Positions 10,666 to 23,846 of a stretch of 64,000 bases of DNA are shown here, piece by piece. Every line of letters starts with the position of its first letter. Within the stretch, counting starts at the first letter, position 1. Under the pieces are notes generated by a model. It saw only the letters and a program-made list of their open reading frames with translations. It was not told where the DNA came from and ran no database searches. A program made the translations under genes and the position numbers. The DNA comes from Hyperoodon ampullatus (lineage: Eukaryota > Chordata > Mammalia > Artiodactyla > Ziphiidae): assembly GCA_949752795.1 (NCBI GenBank), contig OX457068.1:60887582-60951581 (forward strand), written 5' to 3'.

Positions 10666-12094
10666 TGACTTTCCTTTCTGGTTTTCCCATTCTTTCTCTT
10701 CCATGTGCCTTCTCACATTCCCTTGTCCTTCCTTCACTTTATTTTCTCCCCCTTACCTCTCCAGCATGCATATTTGGTTTGTCAAGACATAACTGGTTTG
10801 CCTCTTTCCTTTTGTGTTACTGCATCCCTCCCCCACTCTTTTTCTGTGTCCCCAGATACCATGCAGCACTCCATTTATTCTTGCCCTGACTGGGAAAGGC
10901 GTGGCTCCATACTTTCATTCTCCAGGATTACCTCTGCACTGTCCAGTTGTCATCTTGAAAAAATATGACAATATAATCCAGAGTGAAACGTGAATGACAA
11001 TAGGTCACTACCTTCCCAAGAGTGGTTGCTTTTTCTTAAGGAACTACTTATCTAGGAACATAAAGATAAGGCTGATCCCTCAATGGCAGAATCTTAGGCA
11101 GTAGCAGGCCACTGAGGGAACTTTGAGAGAAAGAGGACCAGAGGGTTTTTTATTAGTGCCCTTTGACCACCTGGCCCAGTCCAGTCAGGGACCTAGGTTC
11201 TGGCTCCTTTGTGGGGTTATTTTTTATGTTAATGAGCCAACTTCATGAGAGTCAGCTTAGAGGAAAGTTGACAAATTGCTGTCTTCTTCTGATTTTATTT
11301 GTTGTCAAGAGCCTTTTGACCCATGACTGCTTAGCAGAGATTGCATTGCATAAAACACAATTAGAGCAGGATAGTTAGGACAGACTCATTGAGAAGCACA
11401 TCAGCCCAGGCATTCACCTGCCTTTGGAGGTACTGGTGATGACTTCTCCTTCCCTAGAAATATCTCTACCATCTTCAAGGCCCAGTGCTTCACATTCTAA
11501 ATTTTGTGGGTACTTCTGGGAATCAATAAGAGGAGAGAGGGGATCACACAATAAATTTAGCTTTTGTGATGCATATGTTCCATCCATCTTCAAATATTTA
11601 CTGATCATATTGCTAGTAGGAAGAAAGAGAAAAAGACAAAACATGAGATGAAAGGAGGAGTAGGAACTGCAATTCTAGAATATAAGGGGGAAAACTAAAT
11701 TCATTCCTGTAGACCAGCCCTGAAACCCTAGAAGAAGATGATTTATTGCAGATGTGATTTTGCCAGCTTTACTACAAACATCTTGACTACGTATATATTC
11801 TTGGAATGAGAAGTAAAAACTTGAGCTAATAATAAATCAGTTTTATCCACATTTTTAGTACAAGCTGACTTCTTTCCAAATAGGCAGTAAGTTTTCTATG
11901 GCTTGAGATTTGAGATCACTCACTGGTCTGTAGTAGGCAATTCTGAAACTTTCTATCAATCAGTGTGATGGGATCCCCACTGGTGTGGCTCTGCTCCAGG
12001 GTGATTTAGGCTACTTGATTACCCAGAGACTACTAGATAGATCTATCCCAATAGATGAGAACATATTCTGCTTCCCTCTAAATGAGGGAGAAGA
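10666..12094. other. No recognisable gene or repeat
   Basis: Pyrimidine-rich at 10,670-10,880, otherwise ordinary. No gene or named repeat was recognised. Confidence 0.5.
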
Positions 12095-12290
12095 GGAGAA
12101 GTCTAAATAAAGACAGAGACAGAGATTGGAGTGATACAGCTACAAGCCAAAGAATGCCTAGAGCTACCAGAAGCTAAATACTGTAAGAAAGGATTCCCTA
12201 CTCTACGGCCTTTGGAAGGAGGCCAACCCTGCTAACACCTTGATTTTGGGCTTCTGTTCTCTAGAACTATGTAAGGAAAGGTGTATGAAT
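12095..12290 (+). mobile_element. MLT1-like MaLR LTR fragment
   Basis: The series 'gagattggagtgatacagct', 'acaagccaaagaatgcctag', 'ccagaagctaaatactg', 'ccaaccctgctaacacctt', 'gattttgggcttctgttctc' follows the MLT1 LTR order (gcagagatcggagtgatgc ... caaccctgccgacaccttg). The terminal poly(A)-signal part is missing. Confidence 0.6.
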
Positions 12291-15200
12291 GAGAAGTGGC
12301 TAGCATATCCCTCTGGAACATCTTCTAGAAATTAGTTTTTAATATAGTTTGGCAGGGTTCTTTTACTGATCCCTCCACCAAACCCTGGGAGTAATAAATG
12401 TTTTTTTCCATATGAAATGTCCAACAAAAGGTTTGAAAACTAGATTTCTGCCACTGTGGCACCCTCTATAAAGACAGAAACAAAAATAGCAGCATTGGTA
12501 AAAATCAAGCTTCCTGAAAAGCTATCCCTGCAAAAGAGCATCTTCTTTTAGAGGCTAAAGCAGACACTCAATAGAAACTGAAGCTATCCCCTTCTTTTGT
12601 TTAAACCCAAGCCACTGAGATACCATAAACTTCAGATCCAAATGACCAAGAGACAGAAGACACCACTCTCCTATTTGAAAAAACAAATATATTTTTAACG
12701 AAAAATATTGGGGATAGGGAAAACAGAGAAAATACTATGTACATGAAGGAGGATCTTTTGGCTTAGTAGAGGAGGCACACCCCATGATACAGAGAGGAAG
12801 ACAATGTCAATGATGACCTGTGGAACATAGAACCCTTGCACCGGTTGGTAGGGCCTGATGGAAGACACAAGCTTGCTGGGAGGCAAGGAAGGAGGATGCC
12901 TCAGACACAGTTGCTAGGAGACCGATACTGATCCAGTTTGTTTCAGGGAAACTTTCTGACTTTTCCATTTTCTTCTGAGACAAATCCATTGTAACAAACA
13001 GCTTATCCTTTGTCTGAGTTTCCTTTTTTTGAGAATATTGTCCCTTCTGGGGCAGAAACAGGAATGTCTTAGTCAGTAATGTCTGTCTTAACCCCCCCTC
13101 CTGGGAAGGGTGACTTATCACCTCTCTGGTGAGAGAGGACTCTAACCTTGCATCCCCTTCTGGATTAGAGCTTCTCAGGGTCATTTTATTCTACATTTGG
13201 GTGTACCTTTTTGTCCTGGCCCCTCAGTGGGACCTGAACCTTAGGTGTCTAGTACTCCTGCCACCCCAGGTTGCTCCCTATGTCCTCCAAATAGATGTAG
13301 AGCCCCCAGAAAGCCATCATAAGTTCTCTGCACATGCTCTGAGCCTGGGGTTCTGAGTCCTCAGAAGACAAACTCCCTGAGTCAGGAGACTTTCAGCAGC
13401 ACAACCATGAGCCCACCCCTGTGGTTCTCCCTCCAACTGGAGCTTTGACTCTCTTCCAAAATGGTCTTTCAGATGTGGTTCCCCTAGATCTTTCCCTTCC
13501 AATATTCTTGGTGTTACAGAGCATTCCTCAGTGTCTGGACACCTTAGACTACTCAATTCTGCATTTTAAGTTTGGTGACTTCCAAGATCACTAGCTCTCA
13601 GGGTGTCTCTCAATTTGTGTTTGTGAGTAGTGGAAACCTTGATAGTTTCCTTGTACAACTGCTCTGGCTTCTTCCCAGTGCTCCAGAATTTATGGAGGGC
13701 TGGAGTGTTCTTCTCACCAGCAAGTAATTCTAGGCCTGTTCCAGAATTCAGTTCATAGCTCTGTCTCCGTTTTTTCAGACATGATCCCTCTTCCTTTTGT
13801 TTCTCCAGCTACATCTGGATGTCCATTTTCTTTATGACTCATATCTTCAGGTGCTCCTTATACTTGAGGTAAGTTAAAGCATAAAGAAACTATTAGCCTT
13901 CACATGCCTGGTTATACCGTATCCACAGAGGAAGGACTGTGAACAGTGAAAAAAAAAATAACACTCTTTATGGAGAACATAATGTGAGAAGGTGAAAGAA
14001 AAATCTCTTTCCAGATACCTGCCTCCCTAGAAAGCTGAATTGGGGGCAGCGGGGTGGAGGGCATGATTTTCCCAAGGCTCAGAATGTTGGAAGAGAAGAG
14101 GCCAACCCACAGGGAAACTCTGGAGACAAGCTCTCTGGGACAGTGTTCAGTAGAAAGGGAAGTAACTTGGATTGAATCAGTATTAAGGTGGTATATGTCA
14201 TGGTTAAGTAGAGAGGTAGGCAGTGGAGGATGGCAGGTAGATGATTCAGTGGGATTCGTGAATGGGCCTATTTTGGTGAAAGAATGATTTCTTAAGAAGC
14301 TGTGGGATCAGGTGAGGATATACTTCCCAAGAGTGAGATTCTAGGACCTAGTTCTCACTCTTCTCTCTCTAGGCAAACTGCAGGCCATCATTAATCATGA
14401 ACCATGTGACTTTCTACCTTGAATTCATGGGACACTATGTTCCTTACCTGTTATTCTTTTAAAGAGGTTAAGTGATTTTTCTATTGTTTCTTTTTTGAAA
14501 AACTCAAAATGAAGGGCTTCCTGTTTGTGATCTTACAAAGATTTTCCAGTCAGTAGTACTCTACTGAGGACAGGTGTTGAATCTAACCTTAGATGAGCAT
14601 ATGTTCTATCATATGGGATTCTGCTCCCAGAGACCAGAGCTCAGTTTTAGGCATCTGATCAGAGGCTTTTGGAGGCTTGGATCTGCTCTATGAATCATTC
14701 CTATGACTCACAATTGGCCCTGAGACATCAGTCATATAAATAGGAATGATGAACTAGTATTGTATGACTCTGTTTCTGGACATATCCTACACTCTCTTAA
14801 TAATCCATTCCAGGAACAGAGAATCACAGTGTTTGGGACTTTATCTTGAAGTCCTCTACCACCCTCAGATAGATTAATCTGTGAACTTTGGATAGAACTA
14901 TCTGCCCTGCTCACCCTATTCCCCTGGAAGGAAAATGTCCTCATCTTTCCTGAGAAGGCCCATTTCTAATATGTGCTTGTGTAAACATAATTGATTTAGT
15001 AAAGTGGGAAGAGGAATACGGAAATCACAAGTCTGTCTCCTTGGGAGTTGGTTCTAGGGTTCCCTTTACTTTATGTCTGCCTCCTTTTTTCTGCAAATAA
15101 ATTCATCTAGAGGGAGTACAGAAAAAGAAGGAATTGCTCCCTAACACTCAAGAAAAGTATAATAGGTAAAATGACCCAAAAACTTGAGCTTGAGCTCATC

Positions 15201-15488
15201 CTGGGGGCACTGTGGCTAGTTCAGAAAATAAAAATCTGTCTTCATCCTCCACAGAGCCTTGCTACCTCAAGCAGCAAGGAGCAATAAGCTCCTGTGTGCT
15301 CCTGGCTCTATCCAGGCTGGTGTCACAGAGCCAAAGGACAATCACAAAAGACTTTCAAGAGTGAAGTAGGGGACAGAAAGTGGAAGGTGAACCCCTAGTC
15401 CCTCCAGTCCCCACTCAAACCCTGCAGCACATCCTAGACTACTAAATCCCTTTACACTTCTCTGGGCCGTGCTATTTTCCAACTCCAA
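12291..15488. other. No recognisable gene or repeat
   Basis: Somewhat GC-richer than its surroundings. The largest frame, 125 codons at 12,807-13,184 (-), has no domain, no recognisable relative and no convincing splice context. A 79-codon frame at 13,317-13,556 (-) is in the same frame but separated by several stops. No transposon was recognised. Confidence 0.45.
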
Positions 15489-15553
15489 ATTTACAACATT
15501 ATATATATATTTCTATATATCTATATCTACATCTATATCTATCTATCTAACTA
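15489..15553. repeat. TA/TATC-rich simple repeat
   Basis: Imperfect run of tatata, ctatat and tatcta units. Confidence 0.85.
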
Positions 15554-16189
15554 CTTTAGTACAGCTTTCTATTTATTCCCATATTCAGGTATCAGATATG
15601 AATCATGTCCAGCTTTACCTCTTGGCATTCTTAGCTTTGACACCATTAATTTTACAGCCTTGAAAGTTTGAAATGTTCCCAGGAATTTTTGCTAATTCAC
15701 AGGGCATTATACTTTTAGTATTTCCTCTGTCCTGAAACTGGTGAGTGTTTCCAGACAAGGCTTGTTTGAAATGAAATAACTACACTGAGAACACCTGGAA
15801 ATGAGATGAGTAGTAGTGTCCATTTTAATTTACCTACACAGAAGATTTTCTGCTTCTAGAAACACCCTCATTTTGTATTTTGGGATATTACCTCAATCAA
15901 GACACACTTCAGTCCACATGAATCAGAATAGGCATATGCCTAAATTAGGTATTGAAAAAATCAACTAGAGCAAGATTCAGCAAAAATTTCAGTAAAGGGC
16001 AAGGTATTAAACATTTTCAGCTTTATAAACCAAGAGGAAAAATGAGGACATTATATAAGCACTATACAGCAAGAGAAAACACATTCCACAATTTTGGACA
16101 GAATTCAAAATCTAATAATAATTTAGTATTTTTTGTAATGCAGGTCTGCTTACAAGACTATAATTCTTTTTTGAGAGAGACAACATTGC
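15554..16189. other. No independent gene; possible 3' part of the hAT relic
   Basis: AT-rich. The 86-codon plus-strand frame at 15,952-16,212 lies antisense to the expected 3' end of the neighbouring transposase relic and is judged spurious. Confidence 0.4.
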
Positions 16190-17835
16190 ACTTAAAAGAG
16201 GTTCAAAGTTAGTATTCCCTATAATCAAAATCAGTAACAAATGTTCATCTGTTAATCTGCTCTGTAATGAGATTTTACATGTTTCAACTTTGGAAATGTC
16301 TTTTCACACAGAGAGGTACTGCCAAATACTGATATCAATTCATAAACATGTGACTTTAATAGAGGATATTCATCATTTAGAAGGAAGTTATAGAATTCTA
16401 TTATTATTCTCTTGATGTTTGCCTTTTAACATAGCATTACATTGTAAACTAATCACTTCAATTGATGGTTATGAAGAAGCTCCTCAATTGTGGCATTAAA
16501 TGGAGTTTGAAATATGGAAATTTTATTGCACTTGGGTTGAGGTCCAAAAAAATCAGCTAGAAATGTAGTTTGAGTTTGAAAAAATATATCTAATGCAAAT
16601 TTAGGTGAGATTAGATATATCATTTATTGCTTTAACTTTTAACATTGTAAGAAATATATAAAGCAGCTTAGCATTACTTGTGATTTAAGCAACAGTAGTT
16701 GTTGAAATGACTTTACCACAGTATACATTTCACATGAGTGCTGTTTTGCCTTGTAATTTCAGGATTAATTTTTTAACACATTATGAAGTTCTCAGCAAAA
16801 ACTAATTTCAAAGCCATGCAGTGTTTGATAATAATGGTTGAAGATGGTTCTCATTCAGAAAAATTTCAATCTCAGTTATGAATTCAAATAATTGCAATAA
16901 AACCACTGTTAAACCATGGAACTGCTATATGATAAGGCAAGTCAGGATATTCAGCTTCTATTTCTAACAAAAATTCACAGACTAATGATGGTTAAATTCC
17001 CACAAAGTTAATGACATTCATCACTGACACTATTAGTTCAATAACACATGATAGATATAAATAGTTCCTGCAAAATATCTGTGGATGAATAAGAAAGTGA
17101 ATAACCATAGGCTTTAAACACCTTACATTTTTATGAGAACTATGCCTTTTCCTGCTCCATACATATTTTTGCCACCATCAATTGTAACACAGCAGTTTCC
17201 ATTTCAGGTTTTACTGAGTTGTTTTCTCAAATTCTTTAAAAATATTCTTGTTGTAAATGTTCCATACAGATTTTTCATAAAGACTAATTCTCCAGTCACT
17301 TCAAACTCAGAATTGACTTCTCAATTAAAGAGCTGAACAATATTAGTACTCCTTTCAAATCTCCAAGAACCAAAGAAAACCACTCAATTGTTTTATCTTG
17401 GTTTTTAATTGACTATGGATGCTATTCTAAATGCCTTCAATGCCTTGAGCAAGTCTTTTCACCAAAAGGCTAGTGTCTTAAATGAGTTTATTTTCTCTGA
17501 GTACAGTTTGCGACTGTTGCATTCAAATGTGATTTAATCAACTCACCATAAGTAAATACTTTTTCTTGCTTACCTGACAGATGAGCCACTTGAAAATTTA
17601 TTTTGGTTGCAGCTTCATGTTCATTTTCATTGTTATGAAGTGATTCTGTTGTGATGAGATATTCTGTTTCAAATTTTTCTGACTTTTCACTTTTCCTGTG
17701 ACTTGGGCATATTGTGATGTGTGCTTAATCTGGTAATGTCAATATCATTATATTATTTTAGCACTGCTATAGTGACATTGCAAAATAAATACAATATTTT
17801 GGCATTTAATTTGAAAAGAAGACTAGATAAAGTCA
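16190..17835 (-). pseudogene. hAT (Charlie-type) transposase pseudogene
   Basis: Translating the minus strand in shifting frames gives a collinear series of hAT transposase blocks of the kind found in GTF2IRD2, ZBED and FAM200 proteins. From 17,835 leftwards these are a zinc-finger-like N-terminal remnant (CNVTIAVLK), a helical block VAHLSGKQEKVFTYGELIK (about 17,600-17,545), a DDE-region block reading CVTIDGGKNMYGAGKG-like (about 17,200-17,150), IHPQIFCRNYLYLSCVIE (about 17,080-17,025), PDLPYHIAV (about 16,950), and the C-terminal hATC dimerisation block with EYPLLKSHVYELISVFGSTS and CEKTF (about 16,360-16,290). Many stops and frameshifts lie between the blocks, so it cannot make a protein. 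Length (about 550 codons) is close to a complete transposase. Which Charlie subfamily is not settled; the similarity to the transposon part of GTF2IRD2 suggests a Charlie8-like source. Terminal inverted repeats were not found. Confidence 0.85.
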
Positions 17836-18659
17836 AGTACACATATCCACTCTCAGAGCTATAACTATTCCCCTTCTAAGGTCATTTCCTCATCCTTAAG
17901 AAAACAAGGTCCAGTGTGAACACATCTGTTCCCATATTCATGGTGAGTTGCCATTCTGACCCCCCTCATACGTTTCCACACATTCATATCCTGGAATTGG
18001 TTTTTTGTATCAGTCAAGTTTCAGTAGTAGACAACAGCAGCCAGTTTATATAGTTTTGGCAGAAAGAAGTTATTACAGGGAACTAACAAGCTTACAAAAT
18101 TGTGATAAGGACTGAAGAAATAAACCATAGGCTGAGCATCCAGGAAAAACTAAAAACCTCATTGCAGAACAAGTCCCCAGGTTTGTTCTTATTTCTGTTG
18201 TGATCAGAAAACTATGGTATTAGGAAATGGAGGGGACAGTGACAAACTTATCAGATAACTACCAAACTGGAAAGCCACTTACCAAGTCATTAAGCCACTG
18301 CCTCAGTTTTTTTTTCATTTGCTTTGCTTTCTATGTAACACCATTTTTCCTAAATATTTAGGTATCTTGAAAAAGTCATCACTAATAAACTCCAGTAATA
18401 AACTCCAAGTTCTCAAAGGCAATAAGAAATCTAGCAGTTAAGTGTATCTGCCCTGCAGACCCTTCTGTCAGTCCACAATTCACCTGTTCTAGTTAACCAG
18501 TTACCATATGAGTACGTGGTGTGGTTGTCTCCCTGGAACTTCACTTTATTCCTCTTCTGTGTTGAATCCCTGACTTTGTGAATCTAACATCTTCATCACT
18601 TGGTTTATCCTTCATTTTGCTGAAGCACAATCTCTATTAACTTCCTAAGAAAACACAAG
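17836..18659. other. No recognisable gene or repeat
   Basis: Unassigned sequence between the hAT relic and the L1 stack. It may include part of the 5' flank of the hAT element. Confidence 0.45.
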
Positions 18660-19315
18660 AAGAAAAGGGGGTATTGGATAGTGGCCAAAATGTAGGAGTA
18701 GGAAGACCCTGAGCTCACCTCCTCCCACAGGCAGACCAAAAGTACAACTACTAACAGAGAAATTATTGATGAGAAAGGCCATAAGACTAGCAGAAAAGAT
18801 CTTCTACAATTAAAAGTAAAAAGAAGGAAACACCACGAAATGGGTCAGATGGGCAGAGATGTGGTACAGACCCATACACCAGGGTGGGTGACCCGCAAAA
18901 GGGAGGGCAATTACAACTGGAGAACTTTTCCCCAAAGAGCAAGGGGTGTGAGCCACACCTTGGGGTCCCAGCTTGGGATCCTTCACTAGGAAGATGAGCA
19001 CCTGGAATGTTTGGTTGAAGGCCAATGGGGCTTACTTTTGACATAGTCAGAGGGGTGTGGGAAATACAGACACCACTCTTAAAGTGTTCACACAAAATCT
19101 CACATAATCTGGGACCCAGAGTAGAAACAGTAAGTGGAAAGGAGCTTGGTTGGGATGCACCTGTTGATCTTGAAAAGCCTCCCAGAGAAGCAGGAGGCAA
19201 CTGATGTCCACCTTGGGGACAGAGACACGGGCAGCAGACATTTTGGGGAGCTGGTTCTGCCACAAGGACATTGGTGATGATAAGCATCATTTTGGAATCC
19301 TCCCTCTAGCTTATT

Positions 19316-20045
19316 AGCACTAGGATGCAGGCTCACCCACCAACCTATCAGCACAAGAACAGGGACACCTCAGGCCAAGCAACAAGCCAGGCAGGGACAC
19401 AGTGCTACAAACCAGCAAGCTAGCTGCCTTAAGGTCCCGAGTCCACAGCCCCCCAAGACAAGGCCCTGTCCACCAGAGGGCATAAGACCCAGACCTGCAC
19501 ACCTGTGGGCCAGCACTAGCCCTGGGACCAGCCTCACCCACCAGTGGGGAAGAACAAACCCCAGAACTTCCTGGTCCTCGGCTCCACCTACCACTGTGCC
19601 AACATCAGTTCCAGGAACCCTTGGCCCTATAGCCAGAGATCCCAGGACCCAGATCCACCCACCAGTGGGGCAGCACTAGTCCCAGGAACTAGACTCACCC
19701 ACTAATGGGTAAAGATTAGCCACAGGATCCCCTGGGGCCTGGCCCTGCCCATCAGGGGGAAAAAACAGCCCCAGGAAAACCACAGCCCCTCAGTGTTTGT
19801 GTCAGGACCCAGCCCATTCACCAGCAGCCCATCACTAGCCCTGGCAACACCTGGTCCCTGGCCCCACCCACTAGCAGGCCAACACCAGGTCTAGGACACT
19901 TTAAGCCCCTCAGCTAGCCACCTTGGGATTTGTCCCTGTACATCAGCAGGCTGACACCAGCTCTGGGACCTTCAGGGCCCTGCAGCCAGAGACCCTGGGA
20001 CCTGGTTCAGCTCTAGCCCAGAACAACTGGACCCTGGCCCTGCCC
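19316..20045 (+). repeat. Imperfect tandem repeats in L1 5' UTR
   Basis: GC-rich zone of degenerate repeats, roughly 60-80 bp each, built on the words 'ccagcactagccc', 'aggacc' and 'cctgccca/cccacccaccag'. Such arrays occur in 5' UTRs of mammalian L1 families. The high GC content contrasts with the AT-rich rest of the window. Confidence 0.75.
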
Positions 20046-20329
20046 ACCAAACAAACAAAACTCCAGGACCAATGGCTTCACAGGTGAATTATACCAAACA
20101 TTTAGAGAAGAGTTACTACCTATTCTTCTCAAACTATTCCAAAAAGATGCAAAGAAAAGAATGCTTCCAAACTCATTTGAGAAGGCCAGCATCACCCTGA
20201 TACCAAAGCCAAACAAAGATATCACAAACACACACACACATGTTACAGACCAATATCATCAATGAACATAAATGCAAAAATCTTCAACAAAATAAATATT
20301 AGCAAATTAAATCCAGCAGCACATTATAA

Positions 20330-20563
20330 GAGTGGCCCCCAACATTTCTGGCACCAGGGACTGGTTTTGTGGAAGACGATTTTTCAATGGATGGGATTGG
20401 GGTGGGGGGATGGTTCAGTCAGTAATGTGAGCTATGAGGAATGATGGAGAGTGGCAGATGAAGCTTCACTCTCTCGTGCACCACTCACCTCCTGTTGTGC
20501 AGCCCAGTTCCTAACATGCTGTGGACTGGTACCAGTTCACGGTCCAGGGTTTGGGGGACCCTT
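20330..20563 (-). mobile_element. MER1-type hAT-Charlie element with intact 8-bp duplication
   Basis: The ends gagtggcccccaac and ggggacccttc are decayed forms of the MER1 terminal repeats (cagcggtccccaac). Flanked by cattataa at 20,322-20,329 and 20,564-20,571, a perfect 8-bp duplication as made by hAT transposases. Inside are 'tggcaccagggactggtttt' and 'gactggtaccagttcacggt', typical MER1 blocks in reverse orientation. It is about 100 bp shorter than the copy at 23,511. It has no coding capacity. Confidence 0.9.
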
Positions 20564-20950
20564 CATTATAAGGATCATACACAACAATCAGTTTGGATTT
20601 ATCAGAGAGATGCAAGAATGGTTTAACATCAGCAAATCAATGTGATACACCACATTAGCAAACTGAAGAATAAAAATCATATGATATCTCAATAGATACT
20701 GAAAAAGCTTTTGACAGAGTTCAACATCCATTCATGGTAAAACTTTCAATAAAGTAGGTATAGAGGGAACACACCTCAACATAATAAAGGCTACATATGA
20801 CAATCCCATAGCTAGCATCATACTCAACTGTGAAAAGCTGAAGGAATTTCTTCTAAAATCAGGAAAAAAACCCAAATATGTACACCATTGCTACTTTTAC
20901 TCAACATAATATTGGAAGTCTTAGCCACAGCAATCAGAAAAGAAAAAGAA

Positions 20951-21766
20951 GAATGGCCATCATCAAAAAATCTAGAAACAATAAATGCTGGAGAGGGTGT
21001 GGAGAAAAGGGAGCACTCTTGCACTGCTGGTGGGAATGTGAATTGGTACAGCCACTATGGAGAACAGTATGGAGATTCCTTAAAAAACTACAAATAGAAC
21101 TACCATATGACCCAGCAATCCCACTACTGGGCATATACCCTGAGAAAACCATAATTCAAAAAGAGTCATGTACCAAAATGTTCATTGCAGCTCTATTTAC
21201 AATAGCCTGGAGTTGGAAATAACCTAAGTGTCCATCATTGGATGAATGGATAAAGAAGATGTGGCACATATATACAATGGAATATTACTCAGCCATAAAA
21301 AGAAACGAAATTGAGCTATTTATTATGAGGTGGATAGACCTAGAGTCTGTCATACAGAGTGAAGTAAGTCAGAAAGAGAAAGACAAATACCGTATGCTAA
21401 CACATATATATGGAATTTTTTAAAAAATGTCATGAAGAACCTAGGGGTAAAACAGGAATAAAGACACAGACCTACTTGAGGATATGGGGAGGGGGAAGGG
21501 TAAGCTGTGACAAAGCGAAAGAGAGGCATGGACATATATACACTACCAAACATAAGGTAGTTAGCTAGTGGGAAGCAGCCGCATAGCACAGGGAGATCAG
21601 CTCCGTGCTTTGTGACCGACTGGAGGGGTGGGAGGGATGGAGACGCAAGAGCGAAGCGATATGGGAACAGATGTATATGTATAACTGATTCACTTTGTTA
21701 TAAAGCAGAAACTAATACAGCATTGTGAAGCAATTATACTAAAATAAATTTGTAAAAAAAAAAGAA
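20951..21766 (+). mobile_element. Younger 5'-truncated L1 inside the old L1
   Basis: Flanked by the 15-mer agaaaagaaaaagaa (20,936-20,950 and 21,767-21,781). It contains the last part of ORF2 with the cysteine motif CX3CX7HX4C (near 20,993-21,050), a C-terminal frame at 21,238-21,423, the 3' UTR and an A-rich tail. The ORF2 reading of the host L1 resumes at 21,782 with 'ataaaaggaatccaaattgg', which proves the nesting. Confidence 0.95.
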
Positions 21767-23510
21767 AGAAAAGAAAAAGAAATAAAAGGAATCCAAATTG
21801 GAAAGAAAGAAGTCAAACTGTCATTATTTGAAGATAACATGATACTATGTCTAGAAAATCTTAAAGACACCACCAAAAACTGCTAGAACTCATCAATGAT
21901 TTCAGTAAAGTTGAAGGATACAAAATTAATATAAAGAAATCTGTTGCATTTCTCTACACTAACAATGAATATCAGAAAGAGAAAGTATGAAGAATCTCAT
22001 TTGCAAAAACATAAAAATAATAGAATACCTAGGAATAAATCAAACTAAAGACGTAGAAGAACTGTATGCAGAAAAGGATGACACTGATGAAAGAAATTGA
22101 AGATGGCACAAATGGATGGAAAGATATATTGTGTTCATGGATTGGAAGAATTAATATTGTAAAAATGACCATACTAAACAAGGCCAGCTCCAGATTCAAT
22201 GTAATCCCTATCAAAATACCAATGAAAATTTTCACAGAACTAGAAAAAATAATTCTAAAATTTGTATGGAAACACAAAAGACCCTGAATAGCCAACACAA
22301 TCTTGAGAATCAAGAACAGAGCTGGATGTATCAAGCTCCCTGATTTTAAATTATACTACAAAGCTACTACAGCAAAGCAGTTGGGTACTGGCACAAAAAT
22401 AGACACAAATCAATGGAACAGAATAGAGAGCCCCCAAATGAACCCACACTTACATAGACAATATATCTACAACACAGGAGGCAAGAATATACAATGGGGA
22501 AAAGACAACCTCTTCAAGGTGGTGTTAGGAAAAATGGATAACTATTGATACATGCAAAAAAAATCAAACTGGACTACTCTCACACAACATGAAGAAAAAT
22601 AAATTCAAATGGATTATTGACCTAATTGTAAGACCTGAAACCATAAAACTCCAAAAGAGAACATAGGCAGAACACTCTTTGACATAAATCATAGCAATTT
22701 TTTTATTCTGTCTCCTAAGGCAAAGGAAATAAAAGTAAAAACAAACAAATGAGACCCAATTAAATTTAAAAGCTTTTGCACAGCAAATGACCCCATTGAT
22801 AAAATGAAAAGACAACTACTAAATAGGAGAAGATATTTGTAAATGATATGATTGGTAAGGGGTTTATATCAAAAAATATATAAACAGCTTACAAAACACA
22901 ATATCAAATAAAAAACCAAAGAACCCAATTAATAAATGGGCTGAAGACCTAAATAGACATTTTCCAAAGCAAATATGCAGATAGCCAACAAGAACATGGA
23001 AAAATATTCAACATTGCTTATCTTCAGAGAAATGCAAATCAAAACCACAATAAGGTATCACCTCACACCTGTCAGAATGGCTATCATCAAAAAGTTTATA
23101 AATAATAAATGTTGGTGAGGTTGAGGAGAATAGGGAACACTTGTACACTGTTGGTGGGAATGTAAATTGATGCAGAATGTAGTATCGAAGTTTCTCAAAA
23201 AAATAAAAATAGAACAACTGTATGACCCCAAAATTCCGCTCATCAGTGTATATCTAAAGAAAACAAAAACACTAGTTCAAAAAGGTACATGCACCCCAAT
23301 GTTCATAGCAGCATTATTTCCAATATCAAAGATATGGAAGCATCCTAAGTGCCCATCAACAGATGAATCAATAAAGAAAATATGATATATATAATTGAAT
23401 ATTACTCAGCCATAAAAAATGAAATTCTGCCATTTGCAACAACATGGATGCACCTAGGCAGTATTTATTGAGTGAAAATAGGCAGACAGAGAAAGACAAA
23501 TACTCTATGT

Positions 23511-23846
23511 CAGCGGTCCCCAACCTTTTTGGCACCATGAACCAATTTCAAAGAAGACAATTTTTTCATGGACCAGGGGGTGGGGAGATGGTTTGGGGAA
23601 TGGCTCAAGCACATTACATTTATTGTGAACTTTATTTCTATTATTATTACATTGTGATATATAATGAAATAATTATACAACTCATCATAACACTGACAGG
23701 AGGCAGAGCTCAGATGGTAATGCGAGCAATGTGGAGAGGCTGCAAATACAGATGAAGCTTCACTTGCTCACCTCCTGCTGTGTGGTCTTGTCCCTAACAG
23801 GCCATGGACCAATACTAGTCCATGGCCTGGGAGTTGGGGACCCTTG
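23511..23846 (-). mobile_element. MER1-type hAT-Charlie element with intact 8-bp duplication
   Basis: Terminal repeats cagcggtccccaac and gttggggacccttg. The flanks ctctatgt (23,503-23,510) and ctctatgt (23,847-23,854) are a perfect 8-bp duplication. Internal blocks include 'ggcaccatgaaccaatttc', 'catggaccagggggtgggg' and 'ctcacctcctgctgtgtgg'. It is inserted in the C-terminal ORF2 region of the old L1. Confidence 0.95.

Noticed and set aside
12807..13184. 125-codon open frame on the minus strand
   Set aside because: No recognisable domain or relative, no clear splice sites, no signal or periodicity. With this base composition such a frame can arise by chance. A codon-substitution test across whales would decide.
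16190..17835. Possibility that the hAT transposase is a living domesticated gene
   Set aside because: Stops and frame changes separate almost every conserved block, so no long product can be made.
19320..19594. Overlapping open frames in GC-rich sequence, possibly a CpG-island gene start
   Set aside because: The sequence is the repetitive 5' UTR of an old L1. The frames are antisense to it and have no domains.
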